A stretch of 64,000 nt of DNA from JBMOUD01 sp049319665 (lineage in GTDB: Bacteria; Pseudomonadota; Gammaproteobacteria; Enterobacterales; Enterobacteriaceae), in the NCBI RefSeq assembly GCF_049319665.1, contig NZ_JBMOUD010000016.1, positions 1 to 64,000 of the forward strand. Reading direction: 5' to 3'. The notes under the pieces were generated by a model. It saw only the letters and a program-made list of their open reading frames with translations. It was not told where the DNA came from and made no database searches. The first letter of the stretch is position 1. Each line of letters starts with the position of its first letter. The position numbers and the translations under genes were made by a program. Shown piece after piece: positions 15,965-25,230 of this stretch.

Positions 15965-17176
15965 ATGGAACAGCAAATTAGCCGCCAAAATTTCAATGAC
16001 TGGATGGTTCCGGTTTATGCCCCGGCAGATTTTGTTTTAGTACGCGGCGAAGGCTCGCGCCTGTGGGACCAGCAGGGGAAAGAGTATGTTGATTTCGCCG
16101 GGGGGATTGCGGTTAACGCACTGGGCCACTCACACCCTGAAGTTAAAAAAGCGTTACTCGAGCAGGCAGAGAAAATCTGGCATTTAGGCAATGGTTACAC
16201 CAATGAGCCGGTACTGCGTTTGGCTAAGAAACTGATTGATGCCACCTTTGCTGAAAAAATCTTCTTCTGTAACTCGGGAGCGGAAGCTAACGAAGCGGCG
16301 CTGAAACTAGCGCGTTTGTATGGTCATCAGCAGCAGCCAGGCGTTAAAAATGAAATTATCGCCTTCAAGAATGCTTTCCATGGCCGCACCTTATTTACCG
16401 TGACCGCCGGTGGTCAGCCAAAATACTCTGCCGATTTTGCGCCGTTGCCGCCAGCGATTACCCACCTGCCGTTTAACGATTTGGCCGCGGTTGCCAGCCA
16501 TATCTCCTCTCGTACCTGCGCGGTGATTGTTGAGCCGATTCAAGGTGAAGGTGGTGTGCTGCCAGCGGATGCCGAATTCCTGCAAGGGCTGCGTGAACTC
16601 TGTACTAAACATGACGCGCTGCTGATTTTTGATGAAGTCCAAACTGGCGTTGGCCGCACCGGCGAGCTGTATGCTTACCAGCATTACGGCGTCGTGCCGG
16701 ATATCTTAACCAGTGCTAAAGCGTTGGGCGGTGGATTCCCAATCGGCGCGATGCTGACCGTTGACCGCTATGCCGAATTGTTCCAGCCGGGTACGCACGG
16801 CACGACCTACGGCGGTAACCCGCTGGCAACAGCGGTGGCCGGCAAAGTCTTTGATCTCATCAATACGCCGGAGGTGTTGAGCGGTGTGAAAAAGCGCTAT
16901 CAAACCTTTATCGATGGTCTGCAACGCATTAATGATCAATATCAGGTGTTTGCCGAAGTTCGCGGTCAAGGCTTGCTGATTGGCGCGGTGATGAATAGCG
17001 CTTATGCCGGACAGGCCAAACAGTTGAACCAACTGGCGGCGGAAGAAGGGCTGATTGCGTTAATCGCCGGGCCTGATGTGTTGCGTTTTGCGCCTTCTTT
17101 GATTATTCCAAGCGATGATATCGAAGAGGGGTTAAATAGATTAGAGCGCGCAGTGGCTCGACTTTGTCGGAGATAA
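15965..17176 (+). CDS. astC: succinylornithine transaminase
   Basis: A 403-residue PLP-dependent class III aminotransferase, the third step of the arginine succinyltransferase pathway (succinylornithine + 2-oxoglutarate to succinylglutamate semialdehyde + glutamate). Visible motifs are NSGAEANEAALKLAR, FHGRT, the cofactor aspartate in LLIFDEVQTGVGRTG and the PLP lysine in SAKALGGGFPIGA. Length matches E. coli AstC (406). It is the first gene of astCADBE, four bases from astA, behind a sigma-54 promoter. The family also includes ArgD, but the operon context settles the assignment. Confidence 0.96.
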   Translation: MEQQISRQNFNDWMVPVYAPADFVLVRGEGSRLWDQQGKEYVDFAGGIAVNALGHSHPEVKKALLEQAEKIWHLGNGYTNEPVLRLAKKLIDATFAEKIFFCNSGAEANEAALKLARLYGHQQQPGVKNEIIAFKNAFHGRTLFTVTAGGQPKYSADFAPLPPAITHLPFNDLAAVASHISSRTCAVIVEPIQGEGGVLPADAEFLQGLRELCTKHDALLIFDEVQTGVGRTGELYAYQHYGVVPDILTSAKALGGGFPIGAMLTVDRYAELFQPGTHGTTYGGNPLATAVAGKVFDLINTPEVLSGVKKRYQTFIDGLQRINDQYQVFAEVRGQGLLIGAVMNSAYAGQAKQLNQLAAEEGLIALIAGPDVLRFAPSLIIPSDDIEEGLNRLERAVARLCRR

Positions 17177-17180
17177 CATC

Positions 17181-18248
17181 ATGATGCTAATACGACCTGT
17201 GCAACTCGGTGATGTGGCTGACATCCTGCATCTGTCTAGCAAAACGGGGATTGGCTTGACGTCATTACCCAAAGACGAAGCGCATCTGCGTACCAGAATT
17301 GAGCGCTCCCTTGCCACCTGGGAGGGGACGCTCGATAAAGCTGACCAAGGTTATCTGTTTGTCCTCGAAGATACTCAACTGGGCAAAGTCGTCGGCGTGA
17401 GCGCGATTGAAGTTGGTGTTGGGCTCAGCGAGCCGTGGTACAACTTCCGCTTAGGCACCTTGGTTCATGCTTCCAAGAGTCAGAATATTTATAAGCCGGT
17501 GCCGACGCTGTTCTTGAGTAATGATCACACCGGTTATACCGAGCTGTGCACCTTATTCCTCGACCCAGACTATCGCCATGGTAAAAACGGCCAGCTGCTC
17601 TCTAAAGTGCGGATGCTGTTTTTAGCGGCGTTCCGCGATCGTTTCTCACGCAAAGTGATCGCCGAAATGCGCGGTGTATCTGACGATAATGGTCATTCGC
17701 CATTTTGGGATGCCGTTGGGCGACACTTCTTTGGGATGGAATTCGCCCAGGCCGACAGATTGACCGGGCTGGGGCAAAAATCCTTCATTGCCGAACTGAT
17801 GCCAAAACATCCGCTGTATACCGACCTATTAAGCGAAGAAGCGCGGGCGGTTATCGGCCAGGTGCATGAACAAACGGCTCCGGCGCGGGCAGTGCTGGAA
17901 TCTGAAGGTTTCAGCTATCAGGGCTATGTCGATATTTTCGATGCTGGCCCGACGTTAGAAGCAGAAATTGATGCCTTGCGCGCGGTAAAAGAGAGCCAGC
18001 TGTTGCGTGCGACTATTACACCAAGCCGCAATAGCGAGACAGAAGGCGTCTATCTGGTCGCCAATGAAAACTACCAAAACTTCCGCGCTTTGCTAGTCAA
18101 TAGCGACGACGACATTGGTCAGTTAACGCTGGATGCGGCAACGGCGCAAATGCTGGGCGTTAACGCTGGCGACACCTTGCGTGCGGTTAACCTCTTTCCA
18201 CAGGCCGGGCGCAACAATGCGTCTCGCCAACTCTCACAAGCGAGCTAA
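17181..18248 (+). CDS. astA: arginine N-succinyltransferase
   Basis: A 355-residue enzyme of the AstA family, committing arginine to catabolism by adding succinyl from succinyl-CoA to the alpha-amino group. Characteristic segments are MLIRPVQLGDVADILHLS, the ELCTLFLDPDYRHGKNG loop, and EMRGVSDDNGHSPFWDAVG. It is about ten residues longer than E. coli AstA (344), mainly at the C-terminus. The start may be the first or second Met (MMLIRP); the difference is one residue. It overlaps nothing but sits four bases after astC and two before astD, so the operon is tight. Confidence 0.96.
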   Translation: MMLIRPVQLGDVADILHLSSKTGIGLTSLPKDEAHLRTRIERSLATWEGTLDKADQGYLFVLEDTQLGKVVGVSAIEVGVGLSEPWYNFRLGTLVHASKSQNIYKPVPTLFLSNDHTGYTELCTLFLDPDYRHGKNGQLLSKVRMLFLAAFRDRFSRKVIAEMRGVSDDNGHSPFWDAVGRHFFGMEFAQADRLTGLGQKSFIAELMPKHPLYTDLLSEEARAVIGQVHEQTAPARAVLESEGFSYQGYVDIFDAGPTLEAEIDALRAVKESQLLRATITPSRNSETEGVYLVANENYQNFRALLVNSDDDIGQLTLDAATAQMLGVNAGDTLRAVNLFPQAGRNNASRQLSQAS

Positions 18249-18250
18249 CG

Positions 18251-19732
18251 ATGACGCATTCAGCCCTTTTTATTGATGGACAATGGCGCGCTGGGCACGG
18301 CCCATTGTTGGAAAAAAACAATCCGGTCAGTCATGAGCCGCTGTGGTCTGCACTGACTGCCGATGCCGCAGATGTCGATGCCGCCTGTGTGGCCGCGCGT
18401 CAGGCATTTAAAACCTGGTCACGCCGCCCGATGAGTGAACGCATTGCCATAGTGCAGCGCTTTAGTGAGTTGTTGGCTGAGAGCAAAACTCAGATGGCGG
18501 AAACCATCAGCCGTGAAACCAGCAAACCGCGTTGGGAAACGCTCACCGAAGTGCAGGCGATGATTGGCAAAGTGGCTATCTCGCTGGAAGCTTATCAAGC
18601 GCGTACTGGGGTCAAACACACGCCGATGCCTGATGGTGAAGCGGTATTGCGCCATCGTGCACACGGCGTAATGGCAGTATTTGGCCCTTATAACTTCCCA
18701 GGACATTTGCCGAACGGCCATATCGTTCCCGCTTTGCTGGCTGGCAACACCGTAGTGTTTAAACCCAGTGAACTGACGCCGGCAACCGCTGAAGCCACGC
18801 TGCATTTATGGCAACGCGCCGGTCTGCCAAACGGGGTAATCAACCTAATTCAGGGAGGACGTACCACCGGTGAAGCGCTGGCGGCCAACCCACATATTGA
18901 TGGCGTATTGTTCACCGGTAGCGCGGCAACGGGTTATCAGCTACATAAACAGCTGGCCGGACAGCCGCACAAGATGCTGGCGTTGGAGATGGGCGGTAAC
19001 AACGCGCTGATCGTTGAACCGGTGAGCGATATCGATGCGGCGGTAAACCTGACTATCCAATCGGCGTTTATTTCTGCCGGGCAGCGCTGCACCTGTGCGC
19101 GCCGTTTGCTGGTTAAACGCGGTACCCAAGGTGACCAATTCCTGGCGCGCTTAGTGGCGGTCACCCAGTCGTTACGCATCGGCCGCTGGAATGACGAACA
19201 ACAGCCGTTTATCGGCGGCGTGATTTCCGATGCTGCTGCGCAGGGTATTTTGCGTGCGCAAGACAATTTGCTGAAACTCGGTGGTAAATCGCTGCTAACC
19301 CTGACGCGTCCTGATGCGCAAACCACGCTATTAACGCCGGGTATTATTGATTTAACCGGTATCAACGAGGTGCCGGATGAAGAGTATTTTGGCCCGCTGC
19401 TTAGCGTGATCCGCTATGACGATTTTGATGGCGCGATTGAACTGGCTAACCAGACGCGCTTCGGTCTGGCAACCGGTTTGATTTCTGAAAGCCGTGAGCA
19501 GTACGAACAATTGCTGCAAGAAGCACGTGCCGGGATCGTCAACTGGAACAAACCGCTTACCGGCGCATCAAGCAATGCGCCATTTGGTGGCATTGGCGCA
19601 TCGGGCAACCATCGTCCAAGTGCTTATTACGCCGCTGACTACTGTGCGTGGCCAATGGCATCGCTTGAAAGCAGCGAACTGCAATTACCGGCGACATTAT
19701 CTCCGGGTATCGATTTTACTCGCGCCGGTTGA
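18251..19732 (+). CDS. astD: succinylglutamate-semialdehyde dehydrogenase
   Basis: A 493-residue NAD-dependent aldehyde dehydrogenase, step four of the pathway. Visible are the Rossmann approach GVMAVFGPYNFPGHLPN, FTGSAATGY, the general-base glutamate in LALEMGGNN and the catalytic cysteine in SAGQRCTCARR. Length equals E. coli AstD (492). It starts two bases after the astA stop. Confidence 0.96.
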   Translation: MTHSALFIDGQWRAGHGPLLEKNNPVSHEPLWSALTADAADVDAACVAARQAFKTWSRRPMSERIAIVQRFSELLAESKTQMAETISRETSKPRWETLTEVQAMIGKVAISLEAYQARTGVKHTPMPDGEAVLRHRAHGVMAVFGPYNFPGHLPNGHIVPALLAGNTVVFKPSELTPATAEATLHLWQRAGLPNGVINLIQGGRTTGEALAANPHIDGVLFTGSAATGYQLHKQLAGQPHKMLALEMGGNNALIVEPVSDIDAAVNLTIQSAFISAGQRCTCARRLLVKRGTQGDQFLARLVAVTQSLRIGRWNDEQQPFIGGVISDAAAQGILRAQDNLLKLGGKSLLTLTRPDAQTTLLTPGIIDLTGINEVPDEEYFGPLLSVIRYDDFDGAIELANQTRFGLATGLISESREQYEQLLQEARAGIVNWNKPLTGASSNAPFGGIGASGNHRPSAYYAADYCAWPMASLESSELQLPATLSPGIDFTRAG

Positions 19733-19748
19733 AGGACAGGAGCAGCTA

Positions 19749-21089
19749 ATGAGTTATGAAGTCAATTTTGATGGGCTGGTGGGGTTAACTCACCATTACG
19801 CCGGATTATCCTTTGGTAACGAAGCGTCAACCCGCAACCAAAATAGTGCTGCCAATCCGAAACTGGCGGCCAAGCAAGGGCTGGCAAAAATGAAAGCTCT
19901 GGCAGATTTGGGATTCAAGCAGGGGATTTTGCCTCCGCATGAACGCCCGCATCTGCCGACACTGCGCAAGCTCGGTTTTAGTGGCAGCGACCAGTCGGTG
20001 CTGGCACAGGCGCAGGCCTATTCGCCGCGCCTGTTATCCTCGCTCAGCTCGGCTTCTTCAATGTGGGTTGCCAATGCCGCCACCGTATCGCCATCGGCGG
20101 ATAGCGCCGATGGGCGTGTGCATTTCACCGTGGCAAATCTGAACAACAAATTCCATCGCGCCATTGAAGCAGAAACCACCGGCGCTATCCTGCAATCGAC
20201 CTTCCGCAATGCGCAGCATTTTGCCCATCATGATGCGTTGCCGCAGGTGGCAACATTAGGTGATGAAGGGGCAGCCAACCATAACCGTTTATGCGCTGAC
20301 TATGCCAAACCAGGCGTGCAGGTGTTTGTCTATGGCCGCGATGGTTTGGCGCAGGGCGGGACGGAGCCGCAGCGTTATCCGGCACGACAAACCCGTATCG
20401 CCAGCGAAGCCGTGGCGCGTTTGCATCAACTCGATGGCGAGCGCACTGTATTTATGCAGCAAAACCCGCAGGCTATCGACAGCGGCGTATTTCATAATGA
20501 CGTGATTGCGGTAAGTAACCGCGATGTGCTGTTTTACCATCAGCAGGCATTCCTTGAGCCTAAAAATGGGCTGGATGAAATTCGCCGTAAGCTGGCAGCG
20601 TTGGGCTGTGACTTTAATCCGATTGAAGTGCCTCAACACCGCGTATCGGTCGATGATGCGGTCAACACCTATCTCTTCAACAGCCAGTTGTTGAGCCAGG
20701 CGAATGGCAAAATGCTGTTGGTGGTGCCAGAAGAGTCACGCCAGCACGCCGGCGTGTGGGACTATCTGAGTGAATTGGTTGCCAGCGGTGGGCCGATTGA
20801 ACGTATTGAAGTCTTTGATCTGCGCGAAAGTATGCGTAACGGCGGCGGCCCGGCGTGTTTACGCCTGCGTGTGGCGCTCAATGAGCAAGAACTGGCGGCA
20901 GTCAATCCTGGTTCGATGATTAATGACCTACAATTTACTCGTCTGAATCAGTGGGTGGATAAACATTATCGTGACCGCATGCGTCCGGAAGACTTGGCCG
21001 ATCCACAATTGTTGATTGAAGTCCGTCAGGCGCTGGATGAACTGACGCAATTGCTGGGGCTAGGGTCGATTTATCCGTTCCAGCAATAA
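19749..21089 (+). CDS. astB: N-succinylarginine dihydrolase
   Basis: A 446-residue member of the amidinotransferase (pentein) superfamily, the second step: succinylarginine + water to succinylornithine, CO2 and two ammonia. The family N-terminus EVNFDGLVGLTHHYAGLS and GNEASTRNQNSAANPKLAA, the acidic FHNDVIAVSN segment and the nucleophile cysteine in NGGGPACLRLRVAL are present. ATG 19749 has GACAGGAGCAGCTA upstream. The frame is open for 85 further codons on the 5' side, but that stretch is antisense-like overlap with astD and is not part of the protein. Confidence 0.96.
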   Translation: MSYEVNFDGLVGLTHHYAGLSFGNEASTRNQNSAANPKLAAKQGLAKMKALADLGFKQGILPPHERPHLPTLRKLGFSGSDQSVLAQAQAYSPRLLSSLSSASSMWVANAATVSPSADSADGRVHFTVANLNNKFHRAIEAETTGAILQSTFRNAQHFAHHDALPQVATLGDEGAANHNRLCADYAKPGVQVFVYGRDGLAQGGTEPQRYPARQTRIASEAVARLHQLDGERTVFMQQNPQAIDSGVFHNDVIAVSNRDVLFYHQQAFLEPKNGLDEIRRKLAALGCDFNPIEVPQHRVSVDDAVNTYLFNSQLLSQANGKMLLVVPEESRQHAGVWDYLSELVASGGPIERIEVFDLRESMRNGGGPACLRLRVALNEQELAAVNPGSMINDLQFTRLNQWVDKHYRDRMRPEDLADPQLLIEVRQALDELTQLLGLGSIYPFQQ

Positions 21090-21117
21090 TGCCATCAAAC
21101 GAGCAAGGAGCAGGGCA

Positions 21118-22098
21118 ATGACATTTGATTTTCTGGCTGAAACATTATCTGGGCGTCCCCCTGAATTCCCCTGTGGCCAAACTGAAACGCTGGATTGGCA
21201 GTGGCTAGGCGAGGGGATAGTCGAATTATCCCCTCGCCATACTTGTACGCAGGCGATTGTGTTATCGGCGGGTATTCATGGCAATGAAACCGCCCCGATT
21301 GAGCTACTTAATCAGCTGGTGAGCGAGTTATTACAAGGCTCGCGACCATTAAAAGTGCGGCTGCTGGTGATAATGGGCAATCCGCCGTCGATGCGTGCTA
21401 ACAAACGCTATATTCAGGCGGATATGAACCGCATGTTTGGCGGACGTCATGCCAGTTTTGCGCCAAGCGACGAAACCCAGCGTGCGCAACAGCTCGAGCA
21501 GGTATTGGCACAATTCTATCGTCTGGCGAGCGCCGCCGGTGCTACCGAGCGCCTGCACTACGATTTGCACACCGCTATCCGTGGATCGTTGCATACCCGC
21601 TTTGGTTTAGTGCCGTTGCAGGCACGTCCTTACTCCCTGGCAATGCTAAATTGGCTGGATGCCGCGGGATTAGACGCGTTGGTTTATCATCGCTCACCCG
21701 GCGGAACCTTTACCCATTTCAGTAGCAAAGTCTTTGATGCTGACAGTTGCACATTAGAGCTGGGAAAAGCCTTGCCGTTTGGTCACAACGATCATCAACA
21801 GTTTGTGTTGATAAGGCAGGCGTTGGAAGCGTTAGTTAGCGACCAACTGCCGCCGCCGCGCACGCTGTCGCCGATGAAACATTATCAGGTGGTACAAGAT
21901 ATCTTGCGTAAGCAGCAGGATTTCCAGCTGCATATTCCGGCAGATGCGCTCAACTTTACCGCCTACCCACAAGGTTTTGTCCTCGCCGAACAAAACGGTC
22001 AAGATTACCGGGTTGAGCATGCCAAAGAATGGGTACTGTTCCCGAATCCTAATGTCGCGATAGGGTTGCGGGCTGGGTTGATGTTAATAGAGAAGTAA
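21118..22098 (+). CDS. astE: succinylglutamate desuccinylase
   Basis: A 326-residue zinc carboxypeptidase-like enzyme, the last step, releasing glutamate and succinate. Zinc ligands are visible in the segment SAGIHGNETAPIE (His, Glu) and in YDLHTAIRGS (His). The glutamate in CTLELGKALPFG is the likely general base. Length agrees with E. coli AstE (322). AAGGAGCAGGGCA upstream gives a good ribosome binding site. It closes the operon, which is followed by a structured repeat instead of a simple terminator. Confidence 0.95.
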   Translation: MTFDFLAETLSGRPPEFPCGQTETLDWQWLGEGIVELSPRHTCTQAIVLSAGIHGNETAPIELLNQLVSELLQGSRPLKVRLLVIMGNPPSMRANKRYIQADMNRMFGGRHASFAPSDETQRAQQLEQVLAQFYRLASAAGATERLHYDLHTAIRGSLHTRFGLVPLQARPYSLAMLNWLDAAGLDALVYHRSPGGTFTHFSSKVFDADSCTLELGKALPFGHNDHQQFVLIRQALEALVSDQLPPPRTLSPMKHYQVVQDILRKQQDFQLHIPADALNFTAYPQGFVLAEQNGQDYRVEHAKEWVLFPNPNVAIGLRAGLMLIEK

Positions 22099-22150
22099 TA
22101 AGCTTGGCCGAGTTTATTTCGGCTTTCTCAAAGCCTGGAAAGGTGAATAT

Positions 22151-22431
22151 TTCGGTTTTTTAAATATTGTGCTCAGTGTTATTTCATCGCCGAAACCGAC
22201 CGAAGGGTTCAGGGGCGGAACCCTTCGGCATCCCGCGCCTTTTCATGATGTTATATCGAATTTCAATTAGGCTATGTTTCAGGTGCTGCGGCGACAGGCG
22301 CAAATGTCGCTGCTCCGCAGTGCCTTCAGTCGGGATTCGGACTCGCTCAATAAAGACTTCGCGATTTCTTACCGCTCCTTCAGCGCCATTTCGAGCGCGC
22401 CACTCACCTTTTTTAATGTCAAAAGATAAGC
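22151..22431 (+). repeat. structured intergenic repeat, family 1, element A
   Basis: Related to elements B, C and D (38.4-39.3 kb). Three paired regions can be drawn: stem 0 CGGTTT/AAACCG (22153-22158 with 22193-22198); stem 1, eleven perfect pairs (22200-22210 with 22218-22228) with loop AGGGGCG, followed by CATCCCGCGCC; and a long-range stem AAATG.CGCTG/CAGCG.CATTT (22302-22312 with 22381-22391) flanked by GGCGC and GCGCGCC. It is not a coding region. Confidence 0.8.
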
Positions 22432-22769
22432 AGACTTTGCTTTTTATTTAAGAGCGAATAGATGTTATTTGGCGGCTTTTAAAGTGCGCTAAATTGATGT
22501 GAATTGCTGCTGGGTGTTCCCTCGCTATCCCCGAAGTTATTTATCTCCTTTATGAAAATTTAATCCATATAGTTTGCATGGATATGTAATTTTTTATATA
22601 GCTACTTTTTAGCATTTCTTAGAACCATCTTGGATTTGTGAATGTGAACGGCTCTGTAATACTGCTGCGAATAGTGCGCTGAAACTTAAAAGAAAATTTT
22701 TACGTTTTATACCCTTCAATTGGGGCGTATGAGCATCGACTGTGCAGTATGAGGAAGTTTAAACGCATT
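22432..22769. other. intergenic region upstream of the osmoprotectant-type ABC genes
   Basis: AT-rich from 22,540 onward; it must hold the rightward promoter of the ABC operon. No ORF, hairpin or operator convinces me. Confidence 0.4.
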
Positions 22770-23849
22770 ATGATTCGATTAGAAAATATAAATAAGACTT
22801 ATCCAGGCAATGCACAGCATGCGATTAACTCGCTGAGTATGACGATTAATGACGGCGAGTTTTGTACTTTCGTCGGCCCAAGTGGCTGCGGAAAAACCAC
22901 CACGCTTCGTATGATTAACCGCTTGGATATTCCTGACAGCGGTGAGGTTTATATTCAGGGGCAGGCGCTCTCTAGCGCGGATATTATTCAGGTGCGACGC
23001 AAGATTGGTTTTGTGATGCAAAGCCCGGCGTTGTTTCCACATCGCAGTGTGGCGGAGAATATTGCCACCGTGCCACGCCTGTTAGGCTGGGATAAAAAAA
23101 CTATCGCCCGACGCATTGATGAGCTGGTGGCATTGATGTCGCTTGACCCCTTAGTGCTCAAACGCTATCCGCACCAGCTGTCAGGCGGGCAGCAGAGCCG
23201 CGTTTCTATTGCACGCGCATTGGCCGCCGATCCTCCGGTATTGCTGATGGACGAACCTTTTGCTGCTATCGACCCGGTAGTCAGAGAAAAATTGCAAAGT
23301 GAGTTACTGCAATTACAGGCTCGACTGCACAAAACTATTATTTTAGTGACTCACGATATTAACGAAGCGATTCGCCTTGGCGACCGTATTGCTATCTTCC
23401 AGGAAGGTGGCCGTCTGGCGCAGTTTGATACGCCGGATAATATTCTGTCTTTCCCGGCCAGCGACTTTGTGCGTGATTTCATCGGTCCCGAACCTAATCT
23501 GAAACGTTTAGGGATGATGCGGGTGGGGGATTTACCTCGCCATGATGTTCCGTTATTAGCGCTAGATGGACAGTCATTAGCGGGTGGTCACCCGTTACTT
23601 GGCCAGCAGCGTGCGCTGGTATTGGATGCCAATAACCGTCCACTGCATTGGCTGGAGAAGGGTCAACAGACGCCGGTACATTTCGCCGATGAACATCAAT
23701 CTTTGCGTAATGTGTATAGCGAATTGCTCAATGTGCCACAGGGCGTTCTGGTACGTATTACGCCAGAGGGCAGTTACGCAGGTGCCATCGATAGCAGTTT
23801 GTTAAGCAATGCGCTTAACCGCCATCAGGAGTTGCATCGCGATGATTGA
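22770..23849 (+). CDS. ABC transporter ATPase, OsmV/OpuCA type
   Basis: A 359-residue quaternary-amine-type ATPase. Walker A is GPSGCGKTT, the signature is QLSGGQQSRVSIARAL and Walker B is VLLMDEPFAAIDP. A C-terminal extension of about 100 residues replaces or reduces the CBS pair of ProV/OpuA. ATG 22770 (MIRLENINK) is the family start; the in-frame ATG seven codons earlier is possible. It is the first gene of a four-gene importer (ATPase, permease, permease, binding protein), overlapping the next gene by 8 bp. Substrates of this class are glycine betaine, choline or related osmoprotectants; the actual one is unknown. Confidence 0.85.
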   Translation: MIRLENINKTYPGNAQHAINSLSMTINDGEFCTFVGPSGCGKTTTLRMINRLDIPDSGEVYIQGQALSSADIIQVRRKIGFVMQSPALFPHRSVAENIATVPRLLGWDKKTIARRIDELVALMSLDPLVLKRYPHQLSGGQQSRVSIARALAADPPVLLMDEPFAAIDPVVREKLQSELLQLQARLHKTIILVTHDINEAIRLGDRIAIFQEGGRLAQFDTPDNILSFPASDFVRDFIGPEPNLKRLGMMRVGDLPRHDVPLLALDGQSLAGGHPLLGQQRALVLDANNRPLHWLEKGQQTPVHFADEHQSLRNVYSELLNVPQGVLVRITPEGSYAGAIDSSLLSNALNRHQELHRDD

Positions 23850-24471
23850 TTGGCAATGGGTGAGCGATAATTCGTCAATGATCGGTGGGCTGACGCTGCA
23901 ACATTTGCAGATGGTTTTATTGTCACTGGCGCTCGGTACCGCACTCACCGCGGTGATGTTACTGATCTCTATCGTCTGGCCGGCGCTATCTGGCCCTTTG
24001 ATTTCTCTTAGCGGTGTGCTGTTTACCATTCCATCGCTGGCGCTGTTTATCCTGTTGCTGCCTTGGACTGGATTATCGATGACGACGTCGGTCATTGGCC
24101 TGACGCTTTACTCACTGCTGATATTGCTACGCAATGTACTCGCCGGGATGCAGAAGCTACCTGCTGAAGTCTTGGAGTCGGCCCGGGCACTGGGTTATAC
24201 CCGCTTTGGTCGCTTTATGGATATCGAAATATTTCTGATCTTACCTGCGCTATTTGCCGGACTGCGGATTGCATCGGTCACGTTGGTCGGCCTGGTCATT
24301 GTTACTGCATTGATTGGTCAGGGTGGATTAGGACAACTGATGATCCTCGGTTTTAACCAAAACTTCCTGACGCCAATATTAGTCAGCTTAGCGTTAAGTC
24401 TGGTGCTGTCGCTGATTCTCGATTTTGTGATCACCCGCATCGGGTATCGTCTGACGGGGTGGACACGCTAA
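23842..24471 (+). CDS. ABC permease, OsmW/OpuCB type
   Basis: A 209-residue inner-membrane permease with five to six helices and the conserved EAA loop (LPAEVLESARALGYTRFGRF). It begins MIDWQWVSDN at the ATG that overlaps the ATPase stop; the earlier in-frame Met would lie inside the ATPase gene. Its stop overlaps the start of the next permease (TAATG). It works as half of a heterodimeric channel for the OpuC-type importer. Confidence 0.87.
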   Translation: MIDWQWVSDNSSMIGGLTLQHLQMVLLSLALGTALTAVMLLISIVWPALSGPLISLSGVLFTIPSLALFILLLPWTGLSMTTSVIGLTLYSLLILLRNVLAGMQKLPAEVLESARALGYTRFGRFMDIEIFLILPALFAGLRIASVTLVGLVIVTALIGQGGLGQLMILGFNQNFLTPILVSLALSLVLSLILDFVITRIGYRLTGWTR

Positions 24472-25139
24472 TGGCGATTTTTCATGAAACCTGGCAGTGG
24501 TTTATGCAAGCCGATCACTGGACAGGGGATCTCGGGATTTGGCCACGCTTTGGCCAGCATCTTTACTATGTATTGGTGAGTCTGGCGATTGCCATCGTGA
24601 TTGCTCAACCGCTGGGTATCTTATTTGGTTACTGGCGACGCGGCGGTTTTCTGGTTATCAACCTGTTTAACATTGGTCAGGCTTTCCCTTCGCTGGGCAT
24701 TATTTTGCTGTGCATCATGTTGTTTGGTTTTAACGATGTGCCGGTATTTATTGCGTTAGTCGCGCTGGCCATCCCGCCGATGCTCACCAATACCTATGTC
24801 GGCATCAGCCAGGCGGACCAAACATTATGTGATGCGGCCAAAGCGATGGGTATGACGCCGTTACAAAGCTTGCTGAAAGTGCGGATACCGCTGGCAATGC
24901 CGCTAATTTTTGCCGGTATTCGTACCTCGCTATTACAGCTGATTGCCACGGCGGTGGTCGCTGCCTATGCCGGTCTGGATGGTTTGGGGCGCTTTCTTAT
25001 CGATGGTTTAGGGCAACGTGATTTCCCGCAGGTAGTGGGAGGGTCGATCATTATCTCTCTGCTGGCGATTGTCTGTGAGCTACTGATGTCACTGATTGCT
25101 AAACGCTGGCTACATTTTTCAGTTTCAACGGCGGATTAA
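24471..25139 (+). CDS. ABC permease, OsmY/OpuCD type
   Basis: A 222-residue second permease with six hydrophobic segments and the coupling loop DQTLCDAAKAMGMTPLQSLLKVRIPLAMP. ATG 24471 overlaps the stop of the first permease. Both permeases are homologous, as in the Yeh/Osm system of E. coli, which also has two permease genes. Its 3' end is followed by a 90-bp gap before the binding-protein gene. Confidence 0.87.
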   Translation: MAIFHETWQWFMQADHWTGDLGIWPRFGQHLYYVLVSLAIAIVIAQPLGILFGYWRRGGFLVINLFNIGQAFPSLGIILLCIMLFGFNDVPVFIALVALAIPPMLTNTYVGISQADQTLCDAAKAMGMTPLQSLLKVRIPLAMPLIFAGIRTSLLQLIATAVVAAYAGLDGLGRFLIDGLGQRDFPQVVGGSIIISLLAIVCELLMSLIAKRWLHFSVSTAD

Positions 25140-25230
25140 CCTCTGCACGTATGCAGTAAACAACACAAGTATCGTAAACAAAACAAGTGCCATAAAAATA
25201 CACGCAACACACAACATAAAAGCGAGAATA

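Noticed and set aside
16391..17032. Antisense frames in astC
   Set aside because: Shadow frames of a strongly coding gene with biased third positions; no ribosome binding sites or families.
19494..19748. 85-codon upstream extension of astB
   Set aside because: It overlaps astD in another frame; AstB proteins begin at the ATG at 19749, which has a good ribosome binding site.
22200..22239. Simple rho-independent terminator for astE
   Set aside because: The hairpin is the stem 1 module of a larger repeat found at several loci in both orientations, though it may also stop transcription.
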